DNA of 64,000 nucleotides, taken from the NCBI RefSeq assembly GCF_000970755.1, contig NZ_KQ034007.1, positions 1-64,000 on the forward strand. Direction: 5' to 3'. The position numbers and the translations under genes were made by a program. The stretch is from Lactobacillus kimbladii (GTDB lineage Bacteria > Bacillota > Bacilli > Lactobacillales > Lactobacillaceae). A model generated the notes under the pieces. It did not search any database. It saw only the letters and a program-made list of their open reading frames with translations, and was not told the DNA's origin. Of the stretch, positions 9,323-17,480 are shown one piece after another (position 1 is the stretch's first letter; each line of letters opens with the position of its first letter).

Positions 9323-10114
9323 ATGTTAATGCAAATTTCTAATAGAAAAATATATTATGAAATAACAGGTACAGGCCCTGCAATTGTTTTTTTTCATGGC
9401 TTTGGCGGAAATCATGTTGTGTGGGCAGGACAAGTGCCATATTTAGTGAAGCATGGTTACCAAACAATTACTTTTGACTTGGCAGGTCATGGCAAGTCAA
9501 AAGGATCAGCAATAAGCAACATGGTTGATCTTGCAGATGAGGCAGCTGCATTAATTAAAAATTTGGATTTGAAATCCATAATTTTAATTGGTCACTCTAT
9601 GGGAGCGGGCCTAGTATGGGCAATTTTAAAATATCATCCTGAACTCAATATAGTTAAAGTAGTTACAATTGATCAAACACCTAAAATGCTTAATGATGAA
9701 GAATGGCATTATGGCTGGGCTCATGATCAGATAGAACTGACACAAGATAATTTTAAAGACGTACTGTCATATTATGACCATATTAAAGAAACGCTTAATG
9801 GTATTGATGACCAAGTTTGGTCTAAACTTTACCCGTTTAAGCAAAAATATCCCTTTGAGCGAGAGAAAAATATGCCGCTGCTATTTGATCATGTTCAAAA
9901 AGATTGGCGTCCAACGGTCTACGGCATTCGTATACCTGCACTTTCAATCAGTTCAACTAAAAGTCCTTATTTTAAGATAGGCTATGTTACTGAAATGCAA
10001 AAGCATAATAAGAATATTGAAATAAATACAGTTGATGATGCCGGCCATGACATAATGGCAGAAAAACCGGCAGAATTTAATCATTTGCTGGGAAAATTTT
10101 TAGGAATTGAATAA
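9323..10114 (+). CDS. Alpha/beta hydrolase
   Basis: This 263-residue single-domain alpha/beta hydrolase has an oxyanion loop at FFHGFGGNHVVW (about 23-34), a nucleophile elbow GHSMGAG at about 92-98 and a catalytic His in DDAGHDIMAEKP near residue 242. No signal peptide is present. It starts 12 bp after the upstream LysR gene and is probably co-transcribed. An esterase or thioesterase acting on the pathway substrate (for example releasing an acid from a plant ester, or an acid from CoA) is a plausible guess. The fold alone does not decide this. Confidence 0.8.
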   Translation: MLMQISNRKIYYEITGTGPAIVFFHGFGGNHVVWAGQVPYLVKHGYQTITFDLAGHGKSKGSAISNMVDLADEAAALIKNLDLKSIILIGHSMGAGLVWAILKYHPELNIVKVVTIDQTPKMLNDEEWHYGWAHDQIELTQDNFKDVLSYYDHIKETLNGIDDQVWSKLYPFKQKYPFEREKNMPLLFDHVQKDWRPTVYGIRIPALSISSTKSPYFKIGYVTEMQKHNKNIEINTVDDAGHDIMAEKPAEFNHLLGKFLGIE

Positions 10115-10278
10115 AAATATTGAAATAATTTTGTTTTCTAATCCTGAAAACCATTTTATTTTTCTAGTTTAATACGTGAAATAGCACTTATTGGTGGTGA
10201 TGTTTCTAAATTTGTTCCTGTCAAAGTTAATGCTGCAATTAAAAATGTCAAAGCAAATTTAATATGGAGTGAAAAAAT

Positions 10279-10890
10279 ATGAAACGAGAAAATACAGTTA
10301 AATTAGCAATAACTGCTGTTTTTTTAGCAATACTGATTTTACAAACTTTTGTGCCTAATATTGGTTACATTCGTATCTTGCCAGCACTTCCAGCTATTAC
10401 TACTGTTCCTCTGACAGTCGCGGTTTACAGTAGTTTACTCAGTCCAAGCTATGGTATTGTTTTTGGCCTAATTTGGGGATTAACTAGATTAATAGTGGCA
10501 TATACGCAACCAGGTGATATGGTTAGCTTATTGCTATTTCGAAACCCAATAATAGCTTTAGTGCCAAGTTTATTTGCTGGCTTTTTGCCCAGTTTATTGA
10601 CAAATTACTTTACACAAAAAAATTTAGAAATTAAAAAGTGGGTATATGCGTTAAATGGATGCATAGCGTCAATAACTAATACGGTGTTAGTTATTGTATT
10701 GGCAAGTCTATTTTTCATGAAAAATCCTAATGAATTAATTGCAAATATAGGAAATTTTACTGCAGGAATGCCACTATTCTTAGTTTTACTGACTTCTTTG
10801 GGAATCAACGGATTAATTGAGGCAATTTTTACAGCACTAGTTACACCTTTAATTGTTTCTCCTCTGCATTATATAATGGAAAGAGCATAG
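10279..10890 (+). CDS. ECF transporter S component, pantothenate type
   Basis: This is a hydrophobic 203-residue protein with about six membrane segments. It has the S-component feature of a small-residue-rich first helix (KLAITAVFLAILIL) and the loop VPNIGYIRILPALPAIT. The next gene, four bases downstream, is a type I pantothenate kinase. That pairing suggests pantothenate import as in the PanT family. It would use the shared ECF energising module encoded elsewhere. The 164-bp gap upstream contains only a short remnant-like reading frame. Confidence 0.75.
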   Translation: MKRENTVKLAITAVFLAILILQTFVPNIGYIRILPALPAITTVPLTVAVYSSLLSPSYGIVFGLIWGLTRLIVAYTQPGDMVSLLLFRNPIIALVPSLFAGFLPSLLTNYFTQKNLEIKKWVYALNGCIASITNTVLVIVLASLFFMKNPNELIANIGNFTAGMPLFLVLLTSLGINGLIEAIFTALVTPLIVSPLHYIMERA

Positions 10891-10893
10891 AAT

Positions 10894-11805
10894 ATGAAAA
10901 ATTTTACGAAAATTTCCCGATATGATTGGTCCCAAACAGAGAATAAAATTAGTGAAATCAGCAAAAGTGAATTAAAGAGTCTTACTTCATTAGGAGATAT
11001 AGTTAATGCCGCAGATATCAATGAAATTTATAGTCCATTAGTGCATTATTTATATCTTTTTGTGCATAATGAAAAATTACTGTTAAAATCAATGAATCAT
11101 TTTATTAATGCTAATAATGTTAATAAGCCTTTCATAATTGGTATTTCCGGTCCTGTAGCAGTAGGAAAGTCTACGGTTTCCCGATTATTAAAGGTGTTAC
11201 TTAAACGTCTGTATCCTACACTAAAAGTACAACTTATGACAACAGACGGCTTTTTATATCCAAATCGAGAGTTGCAGAAGAAAAAGTTAATGGACAGCAA
11301 AGGATTTCCTGAATCGTATAATATGAAATTATTAGCAGATTTTCTATCAGATGTGGCAACAGGACAAAAGGAAGTTTTTTATCCCTTATACTCACATGAA
11401 TTGTCTGACATAGTTCCCGGTGGCTATGGTAAAATAACTAACCCTGATATATTAATAATTGAAGGAATAAACACTTTACAAATCCCACCTAATAAAATGA
11501 TAGCAACAAGTGACTTTTTTAATTTCTCAATTTACATAGATGCAAACGAAAAACTGATTAGAACTTGGTTTTTACAGCGTTTTGTTCATCTTTTAGTTTT
11601 GAATCAAAACAATCCCTCAAGTTTTTATTACTCTTGGTCAAATAAACCAAAAAGACAAGCAGTTGAAATGGCTGAAAAAGTTTGGCAAACTGTAAATTTA
11701 GTTAATTTGCGAGAATATATAGAGCCCACCAAAGGTAGAGCAAACGTTATACTACATAAGACATTGGATCATAAGATTAACTATGTATACTTACGTAATT
11801 ATTAA
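10894..11805 (+). CDS. coaA: Pantothenate kinase, type I
   Basis: This 303-residue P-loop kinase of the CoaA family has Walker A GPVAVGKST at about 86-94, the TTDGFLYPN substrate loop, and VFYPLYSHELSDIVPG. The C-terminal part (LHKTLDHKINYVYLRNY) matches the family end. It phosphorylates pantothenate, the controlling step of CoA synthesis. It overlaps transcriptionally with the ECF S component just upstream. Its placement beside CoA-transferase and enoyl-CoA genes suggests that the cluster boosts CoA supply for a CoA-dependent route. A second housekeeping copy elsewhere is possible but not visible here. Confidence 0.93.
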   Translation: MKNFTKISRYDWSQTENKISEISKSELKSLTSLGDIVNAADINEIYSPLVHYLYLFVHNEKLLLKSMNHFINANNVNKPFIIGISGPVAVGKSTVSRLLKVLLKRLYPTLKVQLMTTDGFLYPNRELQKKKLMDSKGFPESYNMKLLADFLSDVATGQKEVFYPLYSHELSDIVPGGYGKITNPDILIIEGINTLQIPPNKMIATSDFFNFSIYIDANEKLIRTWFLQRFVHLLVLNQNNPSSFYYSWSNKPKRQAVEMAEKVWQTVNLVNLREYIEPTKGRANVILHKTLDHKINYVYLRNY

Positions 11806-11834
11806 AAGAGGAAGGCTCGTGCCTTCCTTTTTTA
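11806..11834. terminator. Bidirectional terminator between coaA and citG
   Basis: AGGAAGGC, four bases, GCCTTCCT is followed by T5 on the plus strand and preceded by A-rich sequence for the minus strand. It separates the converging genes. Confidence 0.8.
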
Positions 11835-12653
11835 TATGTATCCGCGTTCTAGAGCTACAAAAATGGTAACAATTAACAAATCTGCACAGCCACCTAAACT
11901 ATAATTGTGGGTTAAACAGTCATCATTTAATTTTTGCAGGCATTTTTTACCGGCTGGAGAAACATAACCACCTAAATCTAGGTATTTTGTGGCCATTTGA
12001 TGCAGCCAATCAATTACATCATAATTTCCAGCTCGTTTAATCAAATTACTGTCAACCGTAACTGTTGCTATCTTCATTAAGGTATCAAGGAGTCTCGTTT
12101 GGAGCGTTCCCTTAGTGTTTTTTAAAAAGGGTAAAGCAACTTCACGTACAATGGGATAGCCTTGTTCCGCTTGAGCACGAGCCCCACCAATATGATACTG
12201 TTCAAACTCTTTTTCACCGGCTGTTTGTAACTCATTATTTTGAATCAGATCATGCTGTACAAGTCCCTTGCACATCTTGGTGATAGTAAGGAATAATTCA
12301 GTATTGTTTGTCATACTGTAGCTTTCAGCACAGACAAAGATACCTAGAGAAAAAATTGCTCCTTTATGTGTATTAGCACCGTGCGTTGCAGCAAACATTT
12401 CTTTTTCAGTAGTGATGCCTCTTTGCCTTAATTGTTGAAACATTTGCGTTAAATCAGTTGACTGAAAGGTTTGCCCAATTTCAACAGCAGCAGCAAAATA
12501 TGATTCCAGGCTTAAACTGCTGTCGATAAAAGTATAAATATTCATGTCGGGATGCGGACCTTGGCTGATAGGGTCTACTAAACCAGGTTTTGGTGCGGTA
12601 ACAACTTCATATAAGAGTGAGCGTAGAGCATTTTTTGTAATTGAATTAGTCAT
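11832..12653 (-). CDS. citG: Triphosphoribosyl-dephospho-CoA synthase family (CitG/MdcB)
   Basis: The 273-residue protein has the family motifs TAPKPGLVDP near the N-terminus, HPDMN, THGANTHKGAIFSLG in the middle, and YSLGGCADLL near the end. CitG makes 2-(5-triphosphoribosyl)-3-dephospho-CoA, the precursor of the prosthetic group of citrate lyase and malonate decarboxylase. No lyase or decarboxylase subunit genes lie nearby. The gene is thus either orphaned or serves a lyase elsewhere; alternatively it makes a CoA-derived group for this cluster. It is transcribed alone, converging on coaA. Confidence 0.85.
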   Translation of the reverse strand: MTNSITKNALRSLLYEVVTAPKPGLVDPISQGPHPDMNIYTFIDSSLSLESYFAAAVEIGQTFQSTDLTQMFQQLRQRGITTEKEMFAATHGANTHKGAIFSLGIFVCAESYSMTNNTELFLTITKMCKGLVQHDLIQNNELQTAGEKEFEQYHIGGARAQAEQGYPIVREVALPFLKNTKGTLQTRLLDTLMKIATVTVDSNLIKRAGNYDVIDWLHQMATKYLDLGGYVSPAGKKCLQKLNDDCLTHNYSLGGCADLLIVTIFVALERGYI

Positions 12654-12768
12654 ATGTATCTATTTTTAATCATTAATTAGTTGATAACAACATTTTCAGT
12701 ATAAACTATTTTAAAAATAAATTTAATCACCTGTAATTTATTTTTTTAGCGAATTAATGTAAAGCACT

Positions 12769-12811
12769 AAAAAACCACATATCAAATGATGTGAATGATA
12801 TGTGGTTTTTT
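12769..12811. terminator. Terminator after the MFS gene
   Basis: ACCACATATC pairs with GATATGTGGT with A-rich and T-rich flanks on either side. It lies just past the stop of the minus-strand MFS gene and can also stop transcription toward citG. Confidence 0.8.
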
Positions 12812-12833
12812 CTGATATCATAAAAAATTATTT

Positions 12834-14039
12834 TTATTTACTAAGTTTGCCAAACAGTTTCTTATAGCGAATTGCAATTAATAGTGTATCAATAAATCCT
12901 ATTAAAGCAATAATTACGTCTAAGAACATAACGTTTTTCATATTACCAATCCAGCCTATGAAAAGTGGAATGGTAAAGGAAGCGATGGAACCTGCAGTAT
13001 AAAAGAATCCAGTAACTGTACCTTTACCAGCAGGGAAAAATTCAGCCATAACAGTTAATGCTAATTGCATTACCCCACCAGCTGCAAAGAAACCTACTAG
13101 AAACGCCAATATGATCATCAAAGCAGCATTAGTTGGAAATAGCCACATTAATAAAATAGAGACAAAAGCTCCCAGAGTATAAACTGGTACAAATTGAATT
13201 TCACTAATCTTTTTACCTAAAACAGCAGTTAAAAGAACACAACAAATTGAACCTAAAGAATACCATGAAACTAAGGAATGGGCAGATGCTTGAGCCATGC
13301 CACCAACTTGTTGCCCATACTGTGTAAGCATTTGGCTTACTAAATAGAAAGTTGCTTGAGAAATATATCCATAAATGATAAATAATGTACCATCAATCCA
13401 GACGTTACTTGCAATATTATTATTTGCTTGTTCTTCAGCTTTTTTGGCTTTCTCTTCATCTTCTTTGGTAACTTCATTTGAGTCTGGAAAAGCCCCACCA
13501 AATAGGAAATATAAAAAGGTAATTACTAGAATTGCAGCTGGAATTATGAATGACCAACCATACCACATGTGTGCGGCAGCGAGTCCACTAACAATAAATG
13601 GCAATAGAAACTGACCAGCTGAAATAAAGGCTTTTAAAACAACATTAGATGTACCCTTTGAGTTGGGATATATTTCCATAAGTCCAGGGTACGTACCCGT
13701 ATCCAAAAACGAATTGGCCATTCCAGCTAAAATACCTAGAATGTATGCTATGACCGTGTTGGGTGAAAGTAGAATACCAATAAAAAAGATAAAGTAGGTC
13801 ACAATACCTAGCTGAACGAAAGGCTTGCGTCCAAATTTGTCCGATAAAACGCCTGAAATTAACAAATTAATAATCCTACCTATACCTAAAGCAGAAACTA
13901 CTGCTAGAGCAGCTGTTTGACTTGTACCCCATTGCTTAGCTAAAGCTGCAGCGTTTTGTGATAGTATTATCACTCCCATACCATGAACGAAATAGTTAAA
14001 ATACAAGGCAAGAGCTGTAGGTGTATATTTATTTTTCAT
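12834..14039 (-). CDS. MFS transporter, putative quinate/shikimate-type acid permease
   Basis: This 401-residue major facilitator has twelve predicted membrane segments. Loop motif A reads GVLSDKFGRKPF at about residues 62-73, and a charged central loop (NEVTKEDEEKAKKAEEQ) separates the halves. It lies 28 bp downstream of the first aroE copy on the same strand, so the two form an operon under a cre site. The pairing with a quinate/shikimate dehydrogenase suggests import of that acid or export of the reduced product. The substrate is inferred from context only. Confidence 0.82.
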   Translation of the reverse strand: MKNKYTPTALALYFNYFVHGMGVIILSQNAAALAKQWGTSQTAALAVVSALGIGRIINLLISGVLSDKFGRKPFVQLGIVTYFIFFIGILLSPNTVIAYILGILAGMANSFLDTGTYPGLMEIYPNSKGTSNVVLKAFISAGQFLLPFIVSGLAAAHMWYGWSFIIPAAILVITFLYFLFGGAFPDSNEVTKEDEEKAKKAEEQANNNIASNVWIDGTLFIIYGYISQATFYLVSQMLTQYGQQVGGMAQASAHSLVSWYSLGSICCVLLTAVLGKKISEIQFVPVYTLGAFVSILLMWLFPTNAALMIILAFLVGFFAAGGVMQLALTVMAEFFPAGKGTVTGFFYTAGSIASFTIPLFIGWIGNMKNVMFLDVIIALIGFIDTLLIAIRYKKLFGKLSK

Positions 14040-14067
14040 ATTTTTCTCCTAATCTCCTAAAATATTT

Positions 14068-14982
14068 TTATTTATTATCATCAGAAAACATAATTTCACG
14101 AATATAATCAGTTGGCATCTCTTTTCCAGTCCACAGCTTAAATGAGGCCGCACCCTGATCAATCATCATGCCAATACCATCAAAAACATGCTTAACGCCT
14201 GCTTTTTGAGCCACTTGCATTAATTTGGTAGTTCTAGGAGCATAAACTGTGTCAAACACCACCATGTCTTCATGGAACCAGGAAGGATCTGAAACTAGCG
14301 TCTTATCCTCAAGCGGCTTCATACCAACGCTGGTGGCATCACAATAAATATCGCTTTCTGCAATTGATTGTTTAAATGCTTCTTGATCAGTCAGCTCAGT
14401 TAAAGAAACTTGGCAATCAGTTTTTTCTTGAATAGTTTTGACGTTCTTTTCAGCTTGGGCCCATTTATCGTCTTTAATATTAAAAATTCTGATTTCTTTA
14501 GCACCGTCTAAAGCTGATTGAACAGCTATTGGGGTTGCAGCACCGCCAGCACCAGTCAAAGTCATCACTTTGCCTTTAATGTCAATGCCTTCATCCTTAA
14601 GCGATTGAACAAAACCAATACCATCGGTAGTGTAGCCAGTCAAAACACCATGATCGTTCACAATGGTATTAACCGCATCACACATTTCAGAAGCTGGTGA
14701 TAATTTATCAAGGTACTGGATTACCTCTTTTTTATTGGGCATTGAAACGTTTGAGCCACGCATATCTAAAGTGCGAATAGCGTCAACTGCACCTTTTAAT
14801 TTATCATTGCCGATTTCAAAACAGAGATAAGTATAATTCAAGCCCAACTTGGCAAAAGCATTATTGTGCATAGTTGGTGACATTGAATGCCGAATAGGGT
14901 ATGCCATTAAGCCAATTAAGTAGGTATGACCATCTAGCCAGCCAGTAATCGGACCATTAACACCAGTAATTTTATTAGCCAT
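14068..14982 (-). CDS. aroE: Shikimate/quinate dehydrogenase family (YdiB-like), copy 1
   Basis: It has the shikimate-binding AYPIRHSMSPTMHN (about 28-41), catalytic Lys85 in SMPNKK and Asp121 in TTDGIGF (counting from the upstream ATG at 14985), and a dinucleotide loop TGAGGAATP. The adenosine-binding strand reads IFNIKDD rather than the NRT of NADP-specific AroE. This resembles YdiB, which accepts quinate and NAD. The ATG at 14982 has the better ribosome-site spacing and matches copy 2. Length is 304 residues, longer than biosynthetic AroE. It is almost identical to the gene at 20957, in inverted orientation. It is followed by an MFS gene. A catabolic role is inferred. Confidence 0.9.
   Translation of the reverse strand: MANKITGVNGPITGWLDGHTYLIGLMAYPIRHSMSPTMHNNAFAKLGLNYTYLCFEIGNDKLKGAVDAIRTLDMRGSNVSMPNKKEVIQYLDKLSPASEMCDAVNTIVNDHGVLTGYTTDGIGFVQSLKDEGIDIKGKVMTLTGAGGAATPIAVQSALDGAKEIRIFNIKDDKWAQAEKNVKTIQEKTDCQVSLTELTDQEAFKQSIAESDIYCDATSVGMKPLEDKTLVSDPSWFHEDMVVFDTVYAPRTTKLMQVAQKAGVKHVFDGIGMMIDQGAASFKLWTGKEMPTDYIREIMFSDDNK
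14068..14982 (-). repeat. Inverted long repeat with 20957-21871 (aroE pair)
   Basis: The coding sequence repeats in opposite orientation about 6 kb away. The central parts read almost base for base the same, with isolated silent changes. Differences concentrate in the last 60 bp and the first codons. Such a pair can recombine and flip the 6-kb interval, or be kept alike by gene conversion. Confidence 0.9.
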
Positions 14983-15023
14983 CATTTTTCTCCTTTATTG
15001 TAATATATAAGTATTCCATTTTA

Positions 15024-15037
15024 TGTTATCGCTTGCA
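15024..15037 (-). promoter_or_regulatory. cre site (CcpA box) upstream of aroE copy 1
   Basis: On the minus strand TGCAAGCGATAACA matches the cre consensus at 13 of 14 positions. It lies about 40 bp before the aroE-MFS unit and in the gap shared with the divergent LysR gene. Confidence 0.65.
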
Positions 15038-15121
15038 AAGTTAGAATAAATAAAGCTAGTTTGTATTATTAATAGAAAAGCTTTATGATTTAAATAGTAT
15101 TTGATGTAAAGTGAGACGCTT

Positions 15122-16036
15122 ATGAATTTAAAGCACTTGAAGTTTTTTGTAGAATTAGCTCATACGGAGCATATGGCAAAGGCTGCCGAAAATTTGGGTA
15201 TATCACAGCCTTCTTTGTCATATGCTATTTCTAATATTGAACATGAATTAGGAGCTCCGTTATTTGAAAAAGATGGTAGAAATATCAAGTTAACTAATTA
15301 CGGTAAGATATATTTAAAATATGTACAAGAAAGCCTAAATGAGTTAAAACAAGGCTCCAAGCATATTACTGAACTATTAGACATTAATAGTGGTCATATC
15401 AATTTAGGATTTACTTATACTTTAGGTCAAGACTTATTACCACATCTAGTAAGTGTTTTTAAGAAGCAAGAGGAGAATAAAAACATAAAATTCTCTTTTA
15501 AACAGGATACTACTGAACATCTGATTAATGATATTTTAAATGATAAATTGGATCTTGTATGTAGCTCTATGCCAGAGCAAAATTTAGATCAATTGAGTGT
15601 TCATCATTTGGTTGATCAACAAATGAAAGTAGCTGTACCACTACAATGCAGCTTGGCAAATAAAAAAAGTGTGTATATAAAGTGGTTAGAAAAATGTCCA
15701 TTTATAATGTACTCACATAAAAGCGGATTGAGGCCAAAGATTGATCAAATTTTTTCTACTGTAAATTTTAAACCTAAAGTTGCATTAGAAGCAGTTGAAG
15801 ATCATGCTATTATAGGATTTGTTCATTGGGGGTTTGGAATTGCTATTGTTCCTAATTTGCCACAACTTAATGATAAAACAGTTAAACTTTTAGATATAAA
15901 AGATAAAATTGCTAAACATAGTTTGTATATCATTACAAAAAACAATCATTTCTTGTCGCCGGTTGTTAATAAATTTCAAAATTTTGCACAACATTATTGC
16001 CAAGAAAATTATATTAATAAAAATAAGTTGATATAG
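15122..16036 (+). CDS. LysR-family transcriptional regulator
   Basis: This 304-residue LysR protein has HTH residues 15-42 (HMAKAAENLGISQPSLSYAI) and an effector domain from about residue 90. It is divergent from the aroE-MFS unit and upstream of the FAD oxidoreductase-SLC13 pair. It is the third LysR protein in 15 kb, each next to a different catabolic unit. It most likely senses shikimate, quinate or a derivative, in line with LysR proteins known to control such genes. No own operator stands out beyond the A+T-rich gap. Confidence 0.88.
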   Translation: MNLKHLKFFVELAHTEHMAKAAENLGISQPSLSYAISNIEHELGAPLFEKDGRNIKLTNYGKIYLKYVQESLNELKQGSKHITELLDINSGHINLGFTYTLGQDLLPHLVSVFKKQEENKNIKFSFKQDTTEHLINDILNDKLDLVCSSMPEQNLDQLSVHHLVDQQMKVAVPLQCSLANKKSVYIKWLEKCPFIMYSHKSGLRPKIDQIFSTVNFKPKVALEAVEDHAIIGFVHWGFGIAIVPNLPQLNDKTVKLLDIKDKIAKHSLYIITKNNHFLSPVVNKFQNFAQHYCQENYINKNKLI

Positions 16037-16166
16037 TTAAAAATATTAATTAAAGCACAAACATTATTAAAAAACTTACAGAGGGAATCGATAGATAAAT
16101 TGTATTAATTTAATAGAATTCCTTTATTTTTATTGCCCTAAAATTGTGTCATATTTAAGGTAGTTT

Positions 16167-16180
16167 TGAAAGCGATTTAT
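16167..16180 (+). promoter_or_regulatory. cre-like element before the FAD oxidoreductase
   Basis: TGAAAGCGATTTAT matches the cre consensus at 12 of 14 positions, failing only in the final CA. It is weaker than the other cre sites of this island. Confidence 0.35.
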
Positions 16181-16197
16181 TTATGGGGGATAAATTT

Positions 16198-17466
16198 ATG
16201 AAAAGGTCTATTACTTATGAAGTTGCTGTGGTAGGCGGAGGAGCAGCTGGTATTGCTGCTGCTCTTGCTTCTGCTAAAGCAGGTGCCAAAACAATTTTAA
16301 TTGAGCGCGCTTCCGCTTTAGGCGGTCAGGGTGTTAATTCACAAGTTGCTGCATATTGTGGCTTTTATACTAGAGGTCAGAATCCAGATAAGGTTGTTGG
16401 TGGAATTGGTGATTTAGTTTTGAAAAAAATGAATGCTGCAGGTATGGATATTACACCTCATCCATCACCATCCACTGGCAATGTTTCAATCAAGTTCGAT
16501 CCAGAAAAAATGAAATTTATTTTTGATGATTTGTTTCTTCAAAGTAAAGCAGACTTGCTTCTTCATACAAGTTTGGTAGGGGTTAACAAAAAGGGCAAAA
16601 AGATAAAAAGCTTAATTTGCTATGATGATGAAGGATTAATAGAAATAAATGCAAACTCTTTTGTTGATGCGAGTGGCAATGCAAATTTAATTCATTTAGC
16701 AGGATTAAAAACTAATTGGGGAGATGAAAATACTCATGCTGTTCAGCAAGCTTCTCTTGCGTTTAGAGTAAATAATATTCCTGCTAGAAATATTTTAATG
16801 AGTGAAATCCAGAGTGCAGTAAAAAAGGGTAAAGAAGAGGGTATCCCATATTTAACCAAAGAAAAGGGAGTTTTTATTAAAAATAATGGTGATGATTATG
16901 GCTTTCTCACTCTGCCAAGTGTTGATTTAAATTCTCTAGATGGTAGCAATTTGACTAATGCTGAAATTATGCTTAGGAAGAAAGTCCAAAGCTATTTTCT
17001 GATTGTTAAAAAATATATTAAGGGTTGTGAAAATGCAGTTCTCGTAAGTTCCGGCCCCAATATAGGAATTCGTGAATCCAGACGAATGATTGGAGACACC
17101 ACTTTGCATGGTAAAGATATTTTAAATGTAGTTAAAAGAAAAGATAGTATCGGAAGGGCAGCATGGAGCCCAGAAATTCATCATACTAATAATCAAGTTG
17201 AATACAAGCATATGCCAGATAATGACTATGCCAGCATTCCACTGGGCTCATTAAAGGCAAAAGATATTGATAATATTTGGGGGGCTGGACGCTTGATCTC
17301 GGTTGATCATGTAGCTCAAGCTTCTATAAGAGTCATGGGAACTAGCTATATTACTGGACAAGCAGCTGGAATAGCAGCTGGACTTCAGAGTAAAGATACT
17401 GATGAAAAAAACTTTTGTGCTGATGCGGTTCAGAAGGAACTTAAAGCTCAAAGAGCACTTTTATAG
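16198..17466 (+). CDS. FAD-dependent oxidoreductase (FAD_oxidored family)
   Basis: This 422-residue flavoprotein has an N-terminal Rossmann motif AVVGGGAAGIAAALASAKAG and a downstream glutamate for the FAD ribose (LIERASALGGQG). SGPNIGIRESRRMIGD in the middle and the C-terminal GTSYITGQAAGIAAGL are typical of the FAD_oxidored (PF12831-like) group. The ATG at 16198 is preferred because GGGGGA lies just before it; an in-frame ATG at 16183 precedes that site. It has no FMN_bind domain. It is followed 14 bp later by an SLC13-like transporter gene. It may oxidise or reduce the imported acid. The reaction is unknown. Confidence 0.78.
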   Translation: MKRSITYEVAVVGGGAAGIAAALASAKAGAKTILIERASALGGQGVNSQVAAYCGFYTRGQNPDKVVGGIGDLVLKKMNAAGMDITPHPSPSTGNVSIKFDPEKMKFIFDDLFLQSKADLLLHTSLVGVNKKGKKIKSLICYDDEGLIEINANSFVDASGNANLIHLAGLKTNWGDENTHAVQQASLAFRVNNIPARNILMSEIQSAVKKGKEEGIPYLTKEKGVFIKNNGDDYGFLTLPSVDLNSLDGSNLTNAEIMLRKKVQSYFLIVKKYIKGCENAVLVSSGPNIGIRESRRMIGDTTLHGKDILNVVKRKDSIGRAAWSPEIHHTNNQVEYKHMPDNDYASIPLGSLKAKDIDNIWGAGRLISVDHVAQASIRVMGTSYITGQAAGIAAGLQSKDTDEKNFCADAVQKELKAQRALL

Positions 17467-17480
17467 CGGGAGGAACAATA

